A stretch of 42,320 bases of DNA from Deltaproteobacteria bacterium (GCA_026388545.1 JAPLJS010000099.1:1-42320), one strand, 5' to 3'; shown: positions 32,859 through 41,643, counted from the first letter of the stretch. The notes: generated from the letters alone by a model not told the origin. Translations and numbers: made by a program.

Positions 32859-34562
32859 TCACATCATTACTGCTGAGCCCGCTTCCTCAAGGGTGGTAAT
32901 CCCCCTGAGTACCTTGTTGCCGGCATCATATTTCAGGGTTTTCAAGTTACCCGCATCAATAGCTTTACGTGTGATTTCATGAGCAGACTTTTTCTTCATG
33001 ATTAAATCCTGAATCATCTCATCGTTAACAAGAACTTCAAATAAACCTGTTCGTCCCTTATAACCGGTATTCAAACATTGATTGCACCCTCTGCCGCGCT
33101 GAAAATTTGCAAAATCCCAATTTTCAAGGCCCCATGAGGCAAGTATCTTTTCTGGTGGATTATAGGGTTCTCTACAATAAGGGCATACGGTCCGGACTAA
33201 TCGTTGGGCAATACATGCCAGAAGCGTCGAAGCCAAGAGAAAGGGTTCAATCCCCATATCAATAAACCTTGTTATGGCACCTACGGCATCATTGGTATGT
33301 ACGGTGCTCAATACTCTATGACCCGTCTGCGCCGCCTGTACTGCAATAGCGGCTGTCTCGGCATCACGGATTTCACCTACCATAATAATATCGGGATCCT
33401 GACGAAGTATGGATCTGAGACCACTGGCAAAAGTCATTCCCGCTTTCCGGTTAAGTTGAATCTGCCTGATATTATCGATCCGATATTCAACAGGATCTTC
33501 AAGGGTCATTATATTGCTGTCCGGCCGATTAAGTTCATTCAAGACGGCATAAATGCTTGTACTTTTTCCCGATCCGGTCGGTCCGGTACTTAAGATCATC
33601 CCATAGGGTTTTTGTATGATAGATCTGAGCCTTTCACTATCCGACTTGACCATTCCGAGCCGATCCAGGGAATAAACACCGGCGCTCGTATCCAGAAGGC
33701 GCAAGACAACATTCTCTCCATAAATGGTCGGTATGGAAGATACACGGACATTTATTTCTTTCTTTTCCATTCTGAGGGTAAATCTTCCATCCTGCGGCAT
33801 TCTTGTTACCGTAATATCCATGTTGGAAAGTATCTTTATCCTGGCGATAATTGGTAAAAACAGGGCTTTAGGGGGGGATGGCACCTCATGGAGCTTGCCA
33901 TCTATCCGGAATCGAACCTGTATAGTGTTCTTCTGTGGACTGATATGGATATCACTGGCCCCTTCGCGAACGGCCTGAGCAAAAATAGAATTAACGAGCC
34001 TGATAATAGGCGCCTCACCGGCCATATTCTGAAGCGAGGCTAACTGAATGTCTGCAGTATCGTCCTCATCCTTTTCCTTAAAAGGCTGGGCTTCAATCTC
34101 CATACTCTCCAGGACACTACCGAGGCCCGATTGAATACCATAGAGACTGCTTATCAACTGATTCAGTTCACGTTCTGTGCATACTACGGCTTCCACCTCA
34201 CAATTCGTCAGCGTCTCTATGAAGTCCAGTGCATTGATGTCCAGAGGATCCATCATTGCAATTGTCAAAAGACGGCCCCTTTTCCGTAACGGTGCAACCT
34301 GGTGCTTCTGAGCAACTTCTATAGATATTGCCTTTGAGAGTTCAACATCAAAGGGAAACATATCCGGGTGATATTTTCTGAGTCTCAACTGCCGGCCTAA
34401 TACATCGACAATCTGTTGCTCCGTTATGATCCCCCGACGAACAAGATACTGCCCAAGTTTCAGGCCGGCCTTCTCCTGATCGGTAAGAGCCTTGTTAAGC
34501 TGTTCTTCTGTCAGCATATTCTCATCAACAAGCATCTGACCTAGTTTCTTTTTGACTATCAT
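32859..34562 (-). CDS. mshE: MshE-like pilus extension ATPase
   Basis: A GspE/PilB-class hexameric ATPase. The N-terminus has two MshEN-type motifs, KLGQMLVDENMLTEEQLNKA (from residue 6) and LKLGQYLVRRGIITEQQIVD (from residue 34); in characterised MshE this domain binds cyclic di-GMP. The core has Walker A GPTGSGKS (327-334), the Asp box EDPVEYR and Walker B DIIMVGEIRDAET (391-403), and the His box TVHTNDA. A CPYC...CNQC zinc site lies near the C-terminus. AGGAGG lies 3 bases before the ATG. It should power pilus assembly in response to cyclic di-GMP; that control is inferred from the motifs. Confidence 0.95.
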   Translation of the reverse strand: MIVKKKLGQMLVDENMLTEEQLNKALTDQEKAGLKLGQYLVRRGIITEQQIVDVLGRQLRLRKYHPDMFPFDVELSKAISIEVAQKHQVAPLRKRGRLLTIAMMDPLDINALDFIETLTNCEVEAVVCTERELNQLISSLYGIQSGLGSVLESMEIEAQPFKEKDEDDTADIQLASLQNMAGEAPIIRLVNSIFAQAVREGASDIHISPQKNTIQVRFRIDGKLHEVPSPPKALFLPIIARIKILSNMDITVTRMPQDGRFTLRMEKKEINVRVSSIPTIYGENVVLRLLDTSAGVYSLDRLGMVKSDSERLRSIIQKPYGMILSTGPTGSGKSTSIYAVLNELNRPDSNIMTLEDPVEYRIDNIRQIQLNRKAGMTFASGLRSILRQDPDIIMVGEIRDAETAAIAVQAAQTGHRVLSTVHTNDAVGAITRFIDMGIEPFLLASTLLACIAQRLVRTVCPYCREPYNPPEKILASWGLENWDFANFQRGRGCNQCLNTGYKGRTGLFEVLVNDEMIQDLIMKKKSAHEITRKAIDAGNLKTLKYDAGNKVLRGITTLEEAGSAVMM

Positions 34563-34576
34563 GTTCCTCCTAATTA

Positions 34577-34609
34577 TAGGGGACAGGGGTTAGGGACCCC
34601 TGTCCCCTA
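34577..34609. repeat. Long dyad between mshM and mshE
   Basis: TAGGGGACAGGGG (34577-34589) pairs perfectly with CCCCTGTCCCCTA (34597-34609), 13 base pairs with a 7-base loop. There is no T run, so it is not a standard terminator, but it could slow ribosomes or RNases between the two genes. It may belong to a dispersed repeat family. Confidence 0.65.
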
Positions 34610-34617
34610 ATTCTTCC

Positions 34618-36177
34618 CTATCTTGTAAAAAATATCGTATCTTTATCCAATTTTGTGAAAACTTTCGTATTTGACGAAAGTTTCTGCGGTATATTTTTTA
34701 CCACATTTAGGGCTGATTCCGTATCATCATAGCCATCCTTCAAAAATATTGCAAATACCAGCCCCTCACCGACATTCCAGTATGGAAGGAATTTTAGGGA
34801 GGGTAATGTGGATTCATAATTTTTGTATAATTCATATATCTCGTCAACATTAGGGCTATTTGCTAGCTTTACCCAATATTTCCCCTGGGGAAAGGGATCT
34901 GACTTAGCTTGAATAGCCGGGAGTTTGATTGCCTCACCAGCCTTCACGCGATTGAGGTTTTTAATATGCGGATTGGCAAGGGCAACCGCTTTAAGCTGCC
35001 CTGCGTCGAAATCTCCATAAAAGTCATTAAGCATCCGCCACACGGTTCTCCCTTTTTTTAACTTCATCTTTCCCAGAAGGTCGGGCATTGTTTTATTCAC
35101 CTGCGGCGTAATATTTGGGGTTTTTGCTGCTGCTTCCGTTACGGGTGTTTTCGCACTTTGAGCTGGGTCACTCACAACACTTTGCACCGGTACAACAATT
35201 TCCTGAGTTTTCATAATGCCCGCCGGCTCACTCCCGGATTTGTTTTCCAGTATCAGCTCAGGGTAAAATCCTGCAACAGCCGCAATAACAAAAAAAATTA
35301 CCAGTGCCGTTACTGTCACCCATTTTAAGCTTCCCCGTTTAACAGCAGGTACCCGATGTGCACAGGAGCGAACGAGAAACCATCCTGCCTTCGATTTATT
35401 CTGGATGATTAACGCCAGGATTATTTGATGACAAAGTGTCACAACCTTTCTTGGATAACCGCTCGTCGCCAGATATAAGGCCCATAGTCCGGGATAGGTA
35501 AATAGTGAGGGGGCATTGTCCGTATCGCTGGCCTTCGCTATACGGAAGTTCACCATACCCTGAGTCTCCCGAAAATTAAGAGGCTCTAAGAGGTAGTAGA
35601 AGTTGACCCTGTCGGCGAAATTTTTATGTCTTTTAAAGATCTGATCAAATTCACGTTGGGCAAAAATAACTATCTGGAGTAATTTATACTCGTTTGTTTC
35701 GTAATTGAGAAACTCACGCAGTATCTCAAGGCAGAAATCCGGTAGTTTTTGCCCCTCATCAATAATGAGAACAACTATCTTCCCCTCATCAACACCCTTG
35801 CTGAAGAGATAATTTTTTATATTTTCTTTTAGTTGCCATTCGCTGACATTGGCGCCGGCATCGGATACTCCAAAAGTCATTGCCACTGTTGATAAAAATT
35901 CAAGAGGATTTGTAAAAGAAGGATCCAGGAGAAGGTGGGTTTCAATCTGGTTTCTGTCTTCCTCCGACGAGGCAAATTTAAGGATTAACTGCCGGCAGAG
36001 GGTAGTTTTCCCCGTTCCAACATCACCAACCACTACACTTAACCCCCGGCGGAGACGAACGGCAAGTTCAACCTTTTGCAGACAACCTACATGCTTGACA
36101 GATTGAAAAAAAAACTCCGGCTCCGGCGAGTTGGAAAAGGGCTCCTTTTTTAGATTTAAAATCCTGAAATAATCCAT
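34618..36177 (-). CDS. mshM: MshM-like AAA ATPase with membrane segment and LysM-like domain
   Basis: An ExeA/MshM-type ATPase: FFFQSVKHVGCLQKVELAV precedes Walker A GDVGTGKTT (51-59), with Walker B VVLIIDEGQ (135-143) and the arginine-sensor region following. A single membrane segment is at about 286-304 (VTVTALVIFFVIAAVAGFY). The periplasmic part holds a LysM-like module (about 368-428: WRMLNDFYGDF...NPHIKNLNRVKAGEAIKLP), which fits binding of peptidoglycan. The C-terminal 90 residues (GKYWVKLANSPN onward) look like a SPOR-type repeat. Such proteins place the secretin in the cell wall. Confidence 0.88.
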   Translation of the reverse strand: MDYFRILNLKKEPFSNSPEPEFFFQSVKHVGCLQKVELAVRLRRGLSVVVGDVGTGKTTLCRQLILKFASSEEDRNQIETHLLLDPSFTNPLEFLSTVAMTFGVSDAGANVSEWQLKENIKNYLFSKGVDEGKIVVLIIDEGQKLPDFCLEILREFLNYETNEYKLLQIVIFAQREFDQIFKRHKNFADRVNFYYLLEPLNFRETQGMVNFRIAKASDTDNAPSLFTYPGLWALYLATSGYPRKVVTLCHQIILALIIQNKSKAGWFLVRSCAHRVPAVKRGSLKWVTVTALVIFFVIAAVAGFYPELILENKSGSEPAGIMKTQEIVVPVQSVVSDPAQSAKTPVTEAAAKTPNITPQVNKTMPDLLGKMKLKKGRTVWRMLNDFYGDFDAGQLKAVALANPHIKNLNRVKAGEAIKLPAIQAKSDPFPQGKYWVKLANSPNVDEIYELYKNYESTLPSLKFLPYWNVGEGLVFAIFLKDGYDDTESALNVVKNIPQKLSSNTKVFTKLDKDTIFFTR

Positions 36178-36199
36178 TTCCTAATTAATCTCTGCCCCT

Positions 36200-37855
36200 T
36201 CACTTTCCCGTTTCAGGAGCTTTTTCTGATTTCTTATCCGATCCTTCCGGCACTGCGGCTACTTTCTGGACAGGCAATATTGTCGGCGTGATGAATATCA
36301 GAACCTCTTCCATAGATTCTCTTTTCCCCGTTCCCTTGAATAGCCATCCCAGCACGGGGATATCTTTAAATCCGGGGATACCGCTTTCAGAATCCTGACT
36401 TTTCTGCTTGGTCAGTCCCGAAATCACAATTGTTTCACCATCTCTTACAATAAGCGATGTTTCTGTTTGCTTCTTGATAATAAAGGGGTTCCCCTCGACC
36501 TGCCTTGTCATATCGACTTCATCTTTAACCACCTTTATCTCCATTTTGAGATTTTTCCCGTCGATCACATGGGGTTTGATTTCCAGCCTGAGGACGGCAA
36601 TCTCGAATTTCACCGTTTTCGTAGGAGGAGTAATCGTAGTATCAAGCGTCACATAAGGAATTTTTTCACCATTTTCCGTAAAGGCCTTTTGATTATCAAG
36701 GGTAGTGATAGACGGACTGGATAATATGTTCAATTTCCCGTCTTTTTGTAATGCATTCAGTTGCATCTCAAGAATATTCCCCCCAAGGGTTCCGAACATG
36801 AGACCAAGAGTCCCCGCGGCAGATGCCGACATGGTTGCAGGAAAATTTACACCAAACCCCTGACCGCTCAGACCGGGAGAACCATAAGTGGGGGTATAAT
36901 AACCAGCACCTGATATCGGATTTATTATTGACGTGCTTCCAGTTGGAACTTGTGTCGTTCCTCCCGGTGTTACCCACAGATTGTGGTCGCCCAGCCGGGG
37001 ATTGTACATACCACCCCACTGGATGCCGAGATCACGGGCAGTATCTTTAGTTGTTTCCACAATGTTCGCCTTAATCAAAATCTGCGGCGTCGGTTTATCG
37101 AGCCTCTCAATAACAGGAATCATTCTCAGTAAATCATCCCTTATTGCATGAATGATCAGGGAGTTGCTGTGCTCATCCACTCTTATTGATCCATATGGCT
37201 TGCCGTCCTTATCTTTCGTCAGAAATTCCTGAAGATTATCCTTGAGCCCCTTAGCATCGGCATAACTGATGCTGATCACACGGGTCAGCGGCGGTTCCAT
37301 CTGTTTAATGCCCCTCTCCTGGGTTTTTCTCTTCAGATCCTGCTCTATATCATCCGACGTCATAACGCGAATAATGTCGCCCTCCCAGGCATAATTCAAG
37401 CCCTGGTTACGCAGGATACTATTGAATGCCTGATCCCATGGAACGTTCTTGAAATCAACGGTAACATCCCCTTTAACCTCATTCTTGACCAGTATGTTCT
37501 GTCCCTCAATCCGGGCAAGAGACCGGAGAACCGCCTTTACATCAGCCTGGCGCATTTTCAGGCTTATGTTCCCTGTAGGAAGGCGCCTTGCAGGTTTTAC
37601 CACCCTTCCCCCCGGTGAATCAGATTCTCCTTTTTGTTCAACTTCCAGCATACTCATTGTCTTTGGTATCGGCGCCGGCGATTGTCCCGTGTTTGTCTTC
37701 GCCATTTTATCCCATTTCTCAAAGAAAGGATCCTTCTTTACTGATTTATCGCCGGCACAACCCATTATGAGCACTCCCATTAAAAAGACAACGATCAGCC
37801 AGCTAATTCTTTTCCGATGGTGTCTATCAGCCAAGGTCAATCCCCCCTTCCACAT
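36200..37855 (-). CDS. mshL: MshL-like secretin (outer-membrane pilus channel), lipoprotein
   Basis: The outer-membrane ring through which the pilus leaves. A lipoprotein signal (SWLIVVFLMGVLIMGC, Cys33) is followed by an STN-like domain (ISLKMRQADVKAVLRSLARI, then VTVDFKNVPWDQAFNSIL), a secretin N domain (VISISYADAKGLKDNLQEFL) and the secretin core ending in IPGFKDIPVLGWLFKGTGKRE. ATG at 37855 has AGGA 9 bases upstream; a TTG at 37834 after GGGGGG is an alternative that would drop seven residues. Next to mshK and mshM, in MSHA order. Confidence 0.94.
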   Translation of the reverse strand: MWKGGLTLADRHHRKRISWLIVVFLMGVLIMGCAGDKSVKKDPFFEKWDKMAKTNTGQSPAPIPKTMSMLEVEQKGESDSPGGRVVKPARRLPTGNISLKMRQADVKAVLRSLARIEGQNILVKNEVKGDVTVDFKNVPWDQAFNSILRNQGLNYAWEGDIIRVMTSDDIEQDLKRKTQERGIKQMEPPLTRVISISYADAKGLKDNLQEFLTKDKDGKPYGSIRVDEHSNSLIIHAIRDDLLRMIPVIERLDKPTPQILIKANIVETTKDTARDLGIQWGGMYNPRLGDHNLWVTPGGTTQVPTGSTSIINPISGAGYYTPTYGSPGLSGQGFGVNFPATMSASAAGTLGLMFGTLGGNILEMQLNALQKDGKLNILSSPSITTLDNQKAFTENGEKIPYVTLDTTITPPTKTVKFEIAVLRLEIKPHVIDGKNLKMEIKVVKDEVDMTRQVEGNPFIIKKQTETSLIVRDGETIVISGLTKQKSQDSESGIPGFKDIPVLGWLFKGTGKRESMEEVLIFITPTILPVQKVAAVPEGSDKKSEKAPETGK

Positions 37856-37860
37856 GTACG

Positions 37861-38370
37861 TTATTCCTGCAAAGGAACATCAAATTTTGCCCCACTCTTT
37901 TCATTGATAATTACGACTTTGCCCTGATAAATATTTTTCAGGACATATCCCTCGATTTCTAAAGGATCACCGGATTCATACTCGACGCCATTAATGATAG
38001 CGACCTTTTTATTGCTAACTTTCAGATAACCGGAATAAATAAAACTCATTTTTTGCGATGTTCCGCTGCCGGCTTTAGCCGGTTCTTTAAGCTTCACCCA
38101 TTCCCTGAACGATTTTTTGTCATAAAACGGGTCCTTCGTCCATTGGGCTTCAGCACGGCTGACTATATAGGCATCAGCAGCAGAGAGCGATCCTTTCGGC
38201 ATGCTCGCTGTAATATTATTGATGAATGTTTCTAATTCCATAGACTTTTTCCCTATATCAATCACGGCCGATTTTGTTCGCGGCGCGATAAAGAAGTCAT
38301 AAGCAGCATACAGTACGGCGACAACCATCACGGAAAGTATAATGATTTGCTGTTTTGTCAGTTTTGGCAT
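37861..38370 (-). CDS. MshK-like pilus assembly protein
   Basis: A 169-residue protein with one N-terminal membrane anchor (IIILSVMVVAVLYAAYDFF, about 9-27), a helical linker and a C-terminal beta domain: FIYSGYLKVSNKKVAIINGVEYESGDPL, then YVLKNIYQGKVVIINEKSG. That is the small beta-domain of MshK/PilP/GspC-type secretin-linking proteins. AGGGA lies 5 bases before the ATG. Its place between the PilO-like gene and the secretin agrees with MshK. Confidence 0.82.
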   Translation of the reverse strand: MPKLTKQQIIILSVMVVAVLYAAYDFFIAPRTKSAVIDIGKKSMELETFINNITASMPKGSLSAADAYIVSRAEAQWTKDPFYDKKSFREWVKLKEPAKAGSGTSQKMSFIYSGYLKVSNKKVAIINGVEYESGDPLEIEGYVLKNIYQGKVVIINEKSGAKFDVPLQE

Positions 38371-38396
38371 TTTAATCCCTGATCCTTATTCACTCT

Positions 38397-38444
38397 TCCT
38401 TGCCCCTTGAACCTTCTTCCTTGAACCTTGCCCCTTGAACCTTG
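38397..38444. repeat. CCTTGAACCTTGCCCCTTGAA tandem repeat
   Basis: Units of CCTTGCCCCTTGAACCTT and CTTCCTTGAACCTT alternate between the PilO-like and MshK-like genes, in a 77-base gap with no gene. Together with the repeats at 30127-30156 and 34577-34609 it is one of three simple-repeat spacers in the pilus locus. Confidence 0.6.
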
Positions 38445-38447
38445 TTC

Positions 38448-38981
38448 TTAACCAAGCGCCAGCCAAATCTTCATTTTAAATTCCATTGTATCCTCGTTTT
38501 GCTGAATCTGAATTTCTTCAATACGCTCCAGATAGGGTACTTCACCAATACCGATGAGAAATTTGCGGAAATTTAAGAAATCACACCTGACAACTGTATC
38601 AACAAGAAGAAATCTGGGCTCATTTCCTAAGGAATTCAGGTTTGGAGAAACCGAAACTGTATCGATATTGGCTTTTTGTGCTATCTGCCTGAAAGTTGAT
38701 GGAATTGTATCCAGCTGTGTTCGTGGAAGTGGGCTCCTTGCAGGTGCGGGTAAAACCTTCGCATCCCTTGTCTGAGACTTCTTCTGCAACACTTGATAAA
38801 TAGGGTAAAGGCTTTTTTGTTCCTCGATCTGAAATTGAATACTTTTGATCTTCTGATCTAAACGCGCTAAAGAAAACTGGTTCGGAACGATTCCGGCAAA
38901 TACAATAAGCAACACACCCGACAGGCATATCAATGAATAGAGTAAACTGCGCTTTGGAATTATTGCGTATATTTTTCCCAT
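38448..38981 (-). CDS. PilO/MshJ-like alignment protein
   Basis: A 177-residue bitopic protein: a membrane segment at about residues 13-33 (LLYSLICLSGVLLIVFAGIVP), a coiled-coil stretch (LARLDQKIKSIQFQIEEQKSLY) and a ferredoxin-like C-terminal domain, the PilO layout. With the PilN half of its neighbour it would form the inner-membrane ring. The ribosome site is poor and the gap to the preceding gene is 9 bases, so coupling is likely. Confidence 0.85.
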   Translation of the reverse strand: MGKIYAIIPKRSLLYSLICLSGVLLIVFAGIVPNQFSLARLDQKIKSIQFQIEEQKSLYPIYQVLQKKSQTRDAKVLPAPARSPLPRTQLDTIPSTFRQIAQKANIDTVSVSPNLNSLGNEPRFLLVDTVVRCDFLNFRKFLIGIGEVPYLERIEEIQIQQNEDTMEFKMKIWLALG

Positions 38982-38990
38982 GAGAGGATT

Positions 38991-40871
38991 CTAACCTATC
39001 TTCATATCGATAACAAAGCGAAGGACTTCGCTTTTCTTAAAAGGTTCGATGCTGTTCTTCTGCACACTGATCTGACGGAACATTGGTGATGCTTCCAACT
39101 TCATGATATATCCGGCAAGCGTTGATTCAAGATTCCGTCTATCGCCAAAAACAAGCCCCTCAACCACCACGTTTTTTAATTCTTCCTTTACCGCTTCCTT
39201 TTTAGAATCCGTTGCGGGCTCCTTTCCGGAGGGAACAGCTCCCAGAAGATGAGTTTTAAGATTAATGAGACGAATATTTGCCGGGGTCAGTAACGACAAT
39301 TCACTGATAACGGCCATTCCAAGATACCTATCACTGTACACCTTAGACATTTGCTGCTGCTTTCCGGAGCTTGCGACCATCTGGGATATCAAATTCTGAT
39401 CGACACGAGGACTGTACTGCGATACCTGTTTCTCGAGTCCGGCTATTATGGCTTCTTTCTGACCGGCGTCTTGAATCTGATAGAGAAAAAATCCCGAAGA
39501 AATGAATACAGCAACAATAAATACTATAAAAATGATACGATTTGCACGGACGATGTTAGCTGCCTTTTCCTTGTCTTTAAATGTAAATAACAGATTGGGC
39601 GTATAAGCATTATCGGAAAGCGCAAGCCCCAGGGCCGGAATAAGAGCAAGTCTTTCAGAAACAGAAGTTTCTTCTATGCTCTTGGTTTTGCCAGGCATTT
39701 GATAGGTGAGAGGATCCGGCACATCACTTTCAATACCGAGTTGATTACCTATATATTCTATGATGTGCCTTGAAAAATTCATTGCACTCGATACGTGAAT
39801 TTTGGCGACTCTATCATAATTAAGAATAGCCGAATAATATTCGAAAGTTCTCTCTACCTGCCTGATCACCCTTTCTAAGGCTGGTAAAACGGTCTCAAAT
39901 TTTTCTTCTTCTGTAAGCTCAAAGCCGGCGTCCTCCTGCGTTAGGGGCGGGGAATCAGGACTGAGGCTGAAGAGAATCTTCCTCGCCTGTTCCACGTTTA
40001 TTTGTGGCCTCTTTCCTCCCATTTCCGATATGCCTTGCCATGGTCCTGTAAGCTTTTCCAGTAATGATTCAACCATGCTGTTTATTCCCGCTTTAATACC
40101 CCGGGTCATAATAAGCTTCCCCTTGGCATAGATATCAATTCGGGAAAAATCATTTCCGATAAAAAGACCCGCAACCGTACTTTCATCGGCTTGTGGAATC
40201 CATCCGGTTTTGAAGATGTTCTGGATTGCGAACGGCGTAATTGATATGCCGGTCAACGGCAACCCCATTTGGGAGAACATGCCTTTTATCTCCTCGACTT
40301 CCTCCCTTGGCGCCGTATAAACCATAGTCAGCCATTTGCTTATGCCCTGTTCGGTAACTTCTCCCTGAATTTCAAAATCGAATATTGTATCTTTCTCATC
40401 AAAAGGTGTTTCTTTTTTAATTGTCCAATAAACAGCGTTCTCGATCTGTTTTTTTGCTACCTTCGGTATATGGATATGGCGTACATTCACCTTTGCCGCA
40501 GACATAATGGCCCATAGATTCGCATTTCTACAGTTACCGCAAAATTCGTTAATTTCGGATTTTAGAAAATTGATATATTCCGGTGATTTTATAGTGGTTG
40601 TATGGGTGAACGGCACGCTCTTGTAATTGAGCAATTCCCACCGGTTATCGGCCAATCTTGCCGTTTTTACCAACCTCAGGTATTTATGACCAATATCGAT
40701 ACCAATAGTTACTGATTTCTGAACAGAAATCATTTTTGATGCAGTGGATTTAAATCCTTTTTTCGGCGGATCAATTTTCGATTTATCTGCAGACTCATTA
40801 ATATCATTCTTTTTATGACGAATGATATCAAGAAGTCTTTCTGTAGAAGTAATCTCTTTTAAGCGGGACAA
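38991..40871 (-). CDS. Fused PilM-PilN pilus assembly protein (MshI-like)
   Basis: Residues about 50-435 are an actin-like PilM domain: IGIDIGHKYLRLVK at 56-69, IPKVAKKQIENAVYWTIKKETPF, and GLFIGNDFSRIDIYAKGKLIMTRGI as the second phosphate-binding region. A membrane segment at 446-465 follows, then a coiled coil and a PilN-type periplasmic domain (LTPANIRLINLK, then VVVEGLVFGDRRNLESTLAGYI). In most systems PilM and PilN are separate proteins that bind through the PilN N-terminus. The start is a TTG at 40871 with GAGGAG 7 bases upstream. First gene of the pilus operon. Confidence 0.9.
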   Translation of the reverse strand: MSRLKEITSTERLLDIIRHKKNDINESADKSKIDPPKKGFKSTASKMISVQKSVTIGIDIGHKYLRLVKTARLADNRWELLNYKSVPFTHTTTIKSPEYINFLKSEINEFCGNCRNANLWAIMSAAKVNVRHIHIPKVAKKQIENAVYWTIKKETPFDEKDTIFDFEIQGEVTEQGISKWLTMVYTAPREEVEEIKGMFSQMGLPLTGISITPFAIQNIFKTGWIPQADESTVAGLFIGNDFSRIDIYAKGKLIMTRGIKAGINSMVESLLEKLTGPWQGISEMGGKRPQINVEQARKILFSLSPDSPPLTQEDAGFELTEEEKFETVLPALERVIRQVERTFEYYSAILNYDRVAKIHVSSAMNFSRHIIEYIGNQLGIESDVPDPLTYQMPGKTKSIEETSVSERLALIPALGLALSDNAYTPNLLFTFKDKEKAANIVRANRIIFIVFIVAVFISSGFFLYQIQDAGQKEAIIAGLEKQVSQYSPRVDQNLISQMVASSGKQQQMSKVYSDRYLGMAVISELSLLTPANIRLINLKTHLLGAVPSGKEPATDSKKEAVKEELKNVVVEGLVFGDRRNLESTLAGYIMKLEASPMFRQISVQKNSIEPFKKSEVLRFVIDMKIG

Positions 40872-40938
40872 CGCAGAACTCCTCTTTGTTTTTCGATCCC
40901 CCTGCAGATCGTATCATAGTACAGGGCCGGTCACTATC

Positions 40939-41166
40939 TTACTGTCTTTTCTCATTCTTGCTGTTTCGGTAATTATCTAAATGAAGTTTAGCCAGATCCA
41001 TATATTCAACAGGAAAATGTTTCAAAATCCTCACACCGTACTTGATCTCCGGAGGTTCCGGAATGATCCCCTTGTGAATATAATCCCTGATCGTTTTAGC
41101 CGAAACGCCTAATCGTTCCGATGCATCGACAATAGTATAATATGTTTTCCCCTTTACGATAATCAT
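40939..41166 (-). CDS. Small MerR-like HTH DNA-binding protein
   Basis: A 75-residue protein with YYTIVDASERLGVSAKTIRDYIHKGIIPEPPEIKYGVRILKHFP, a MerR/excisionase-like winged helix with no effector domain. ATG at 41166 has AGAGG 7 bases upstream; a GTG at 41172 in frame has no room for one. It lies 67 bases before the pilus operon in the same direction, so it could regulate that operon, though nothing proves it. Confidence 0.75.
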   Translation of the reverse strand: MIIVKGKTYYTIVDASERLGVSAKTIRDYIHKGIIPEPPEIKYGVRILKHFPVEYMDLAKLHLDNYRNSKNEKRQ

Positions 41167-41301
41167 ATACACACCTCTGAGGTCATTCTTTGCATCATTG
41201 GGTAATGTAGCTTGGGTTCGAACATATCACACCTTTCGCACCTGTTCAATATTTTTTTTATCATTTTTACCAATGAATTTATATAACTACTGATAGATGT
41301 C

Positions 41302-41350
41302 GGGCGAGACGCCCAACCTACCCTACGGTAGGACAGGAGTCCCGCCTGTC
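41302..41350. repeat. Triple-hairpin dispersed repeat
   Basis: Three dyads follow directly: GGGCG-AGA-CGCCC (41302-41314), CCTACC-CTAC-GGTAGG (41317-41332) and GACAGG-AGTCCCG-CCTGTC (41332-41350). Elements with this GGGCGAGACGCCC/GGAGTCCCGCCTG content are scattered through many deltaproteobacterial genomes. The rest of 41167-41423 shows no gene. Confidence 0.65.
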
Positions 41351-41423
41351 ATTAATTCTGTAATATTGATGAATGAAATATGATTGGTCTTAAACTGTTT
41401 TCACACTTTTGTGTTGTTCGCAT

Positions 41424-41456
41424 AAAAAAAGGAGAACACCTTTTCCGGTGAACTCC
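41424..41456 (-). terminator. Terminator of the tRNA unit
   Basis: On the minus strand, GGAG-TT-CACC pairs with GGTG-TT-CTCC (41447-41456 and 41431-41440) around a 6-base loop and is followed by T7. It lies 12 bases after tRNA-Cys. Confidence 0.75.
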
Positions 41457-41467
41457 TTATATGCTTT

Positions 41468-41543
41468 TGGAGGCGGCAATCGGATTCGAACCGATGAATA
41501 ACGGTTTTGCAGACCGCTGCCTTAACCACTTGGCTATGCCGCC
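41468..41543 (-). tRNA. tRNA-Cys(GCA)
   Basis: A complete cloverleaf reading from 41543 down to 41468. The acceptor GGCGGCA pairs with TGCCGCC; the D arm holds AGCCAAGTGG; the anticodon loop is CTGCAAA (GCA at 41510-41508); the T loop is GGTTCGAATCC. The discriminator is U, as required for Cys, and CCA is encoded. Confidence 0.96.
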
Positions 41544-41551
41544 AAAAAAAA

Positions 41552-41626
41552 TGGAGCGGGCGAACGGATTTGAACCGTCGACGTCCACCTTGGCAAGGTG
41601 GCACTCTACCACTGAGTTACGCCCGC
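41552..41626 (-). tRNA. tRNA-Gly(GCC)
   Basis: A complete cloverleaf from 41626 down to 41552. The acceptor GCGGGCG pairs with CGCCCGC, the anticodon is GCC (41594-41592) in loop TTGCCAA, the T loop is GGTTCAAATCC, and CCA is encoded. It is 8 bases from tRNA-Cys, so both are cut from one transcript. Confidence 0.96.
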
Positions 41627-41643
41627 TCATATACTGGTTGTTC

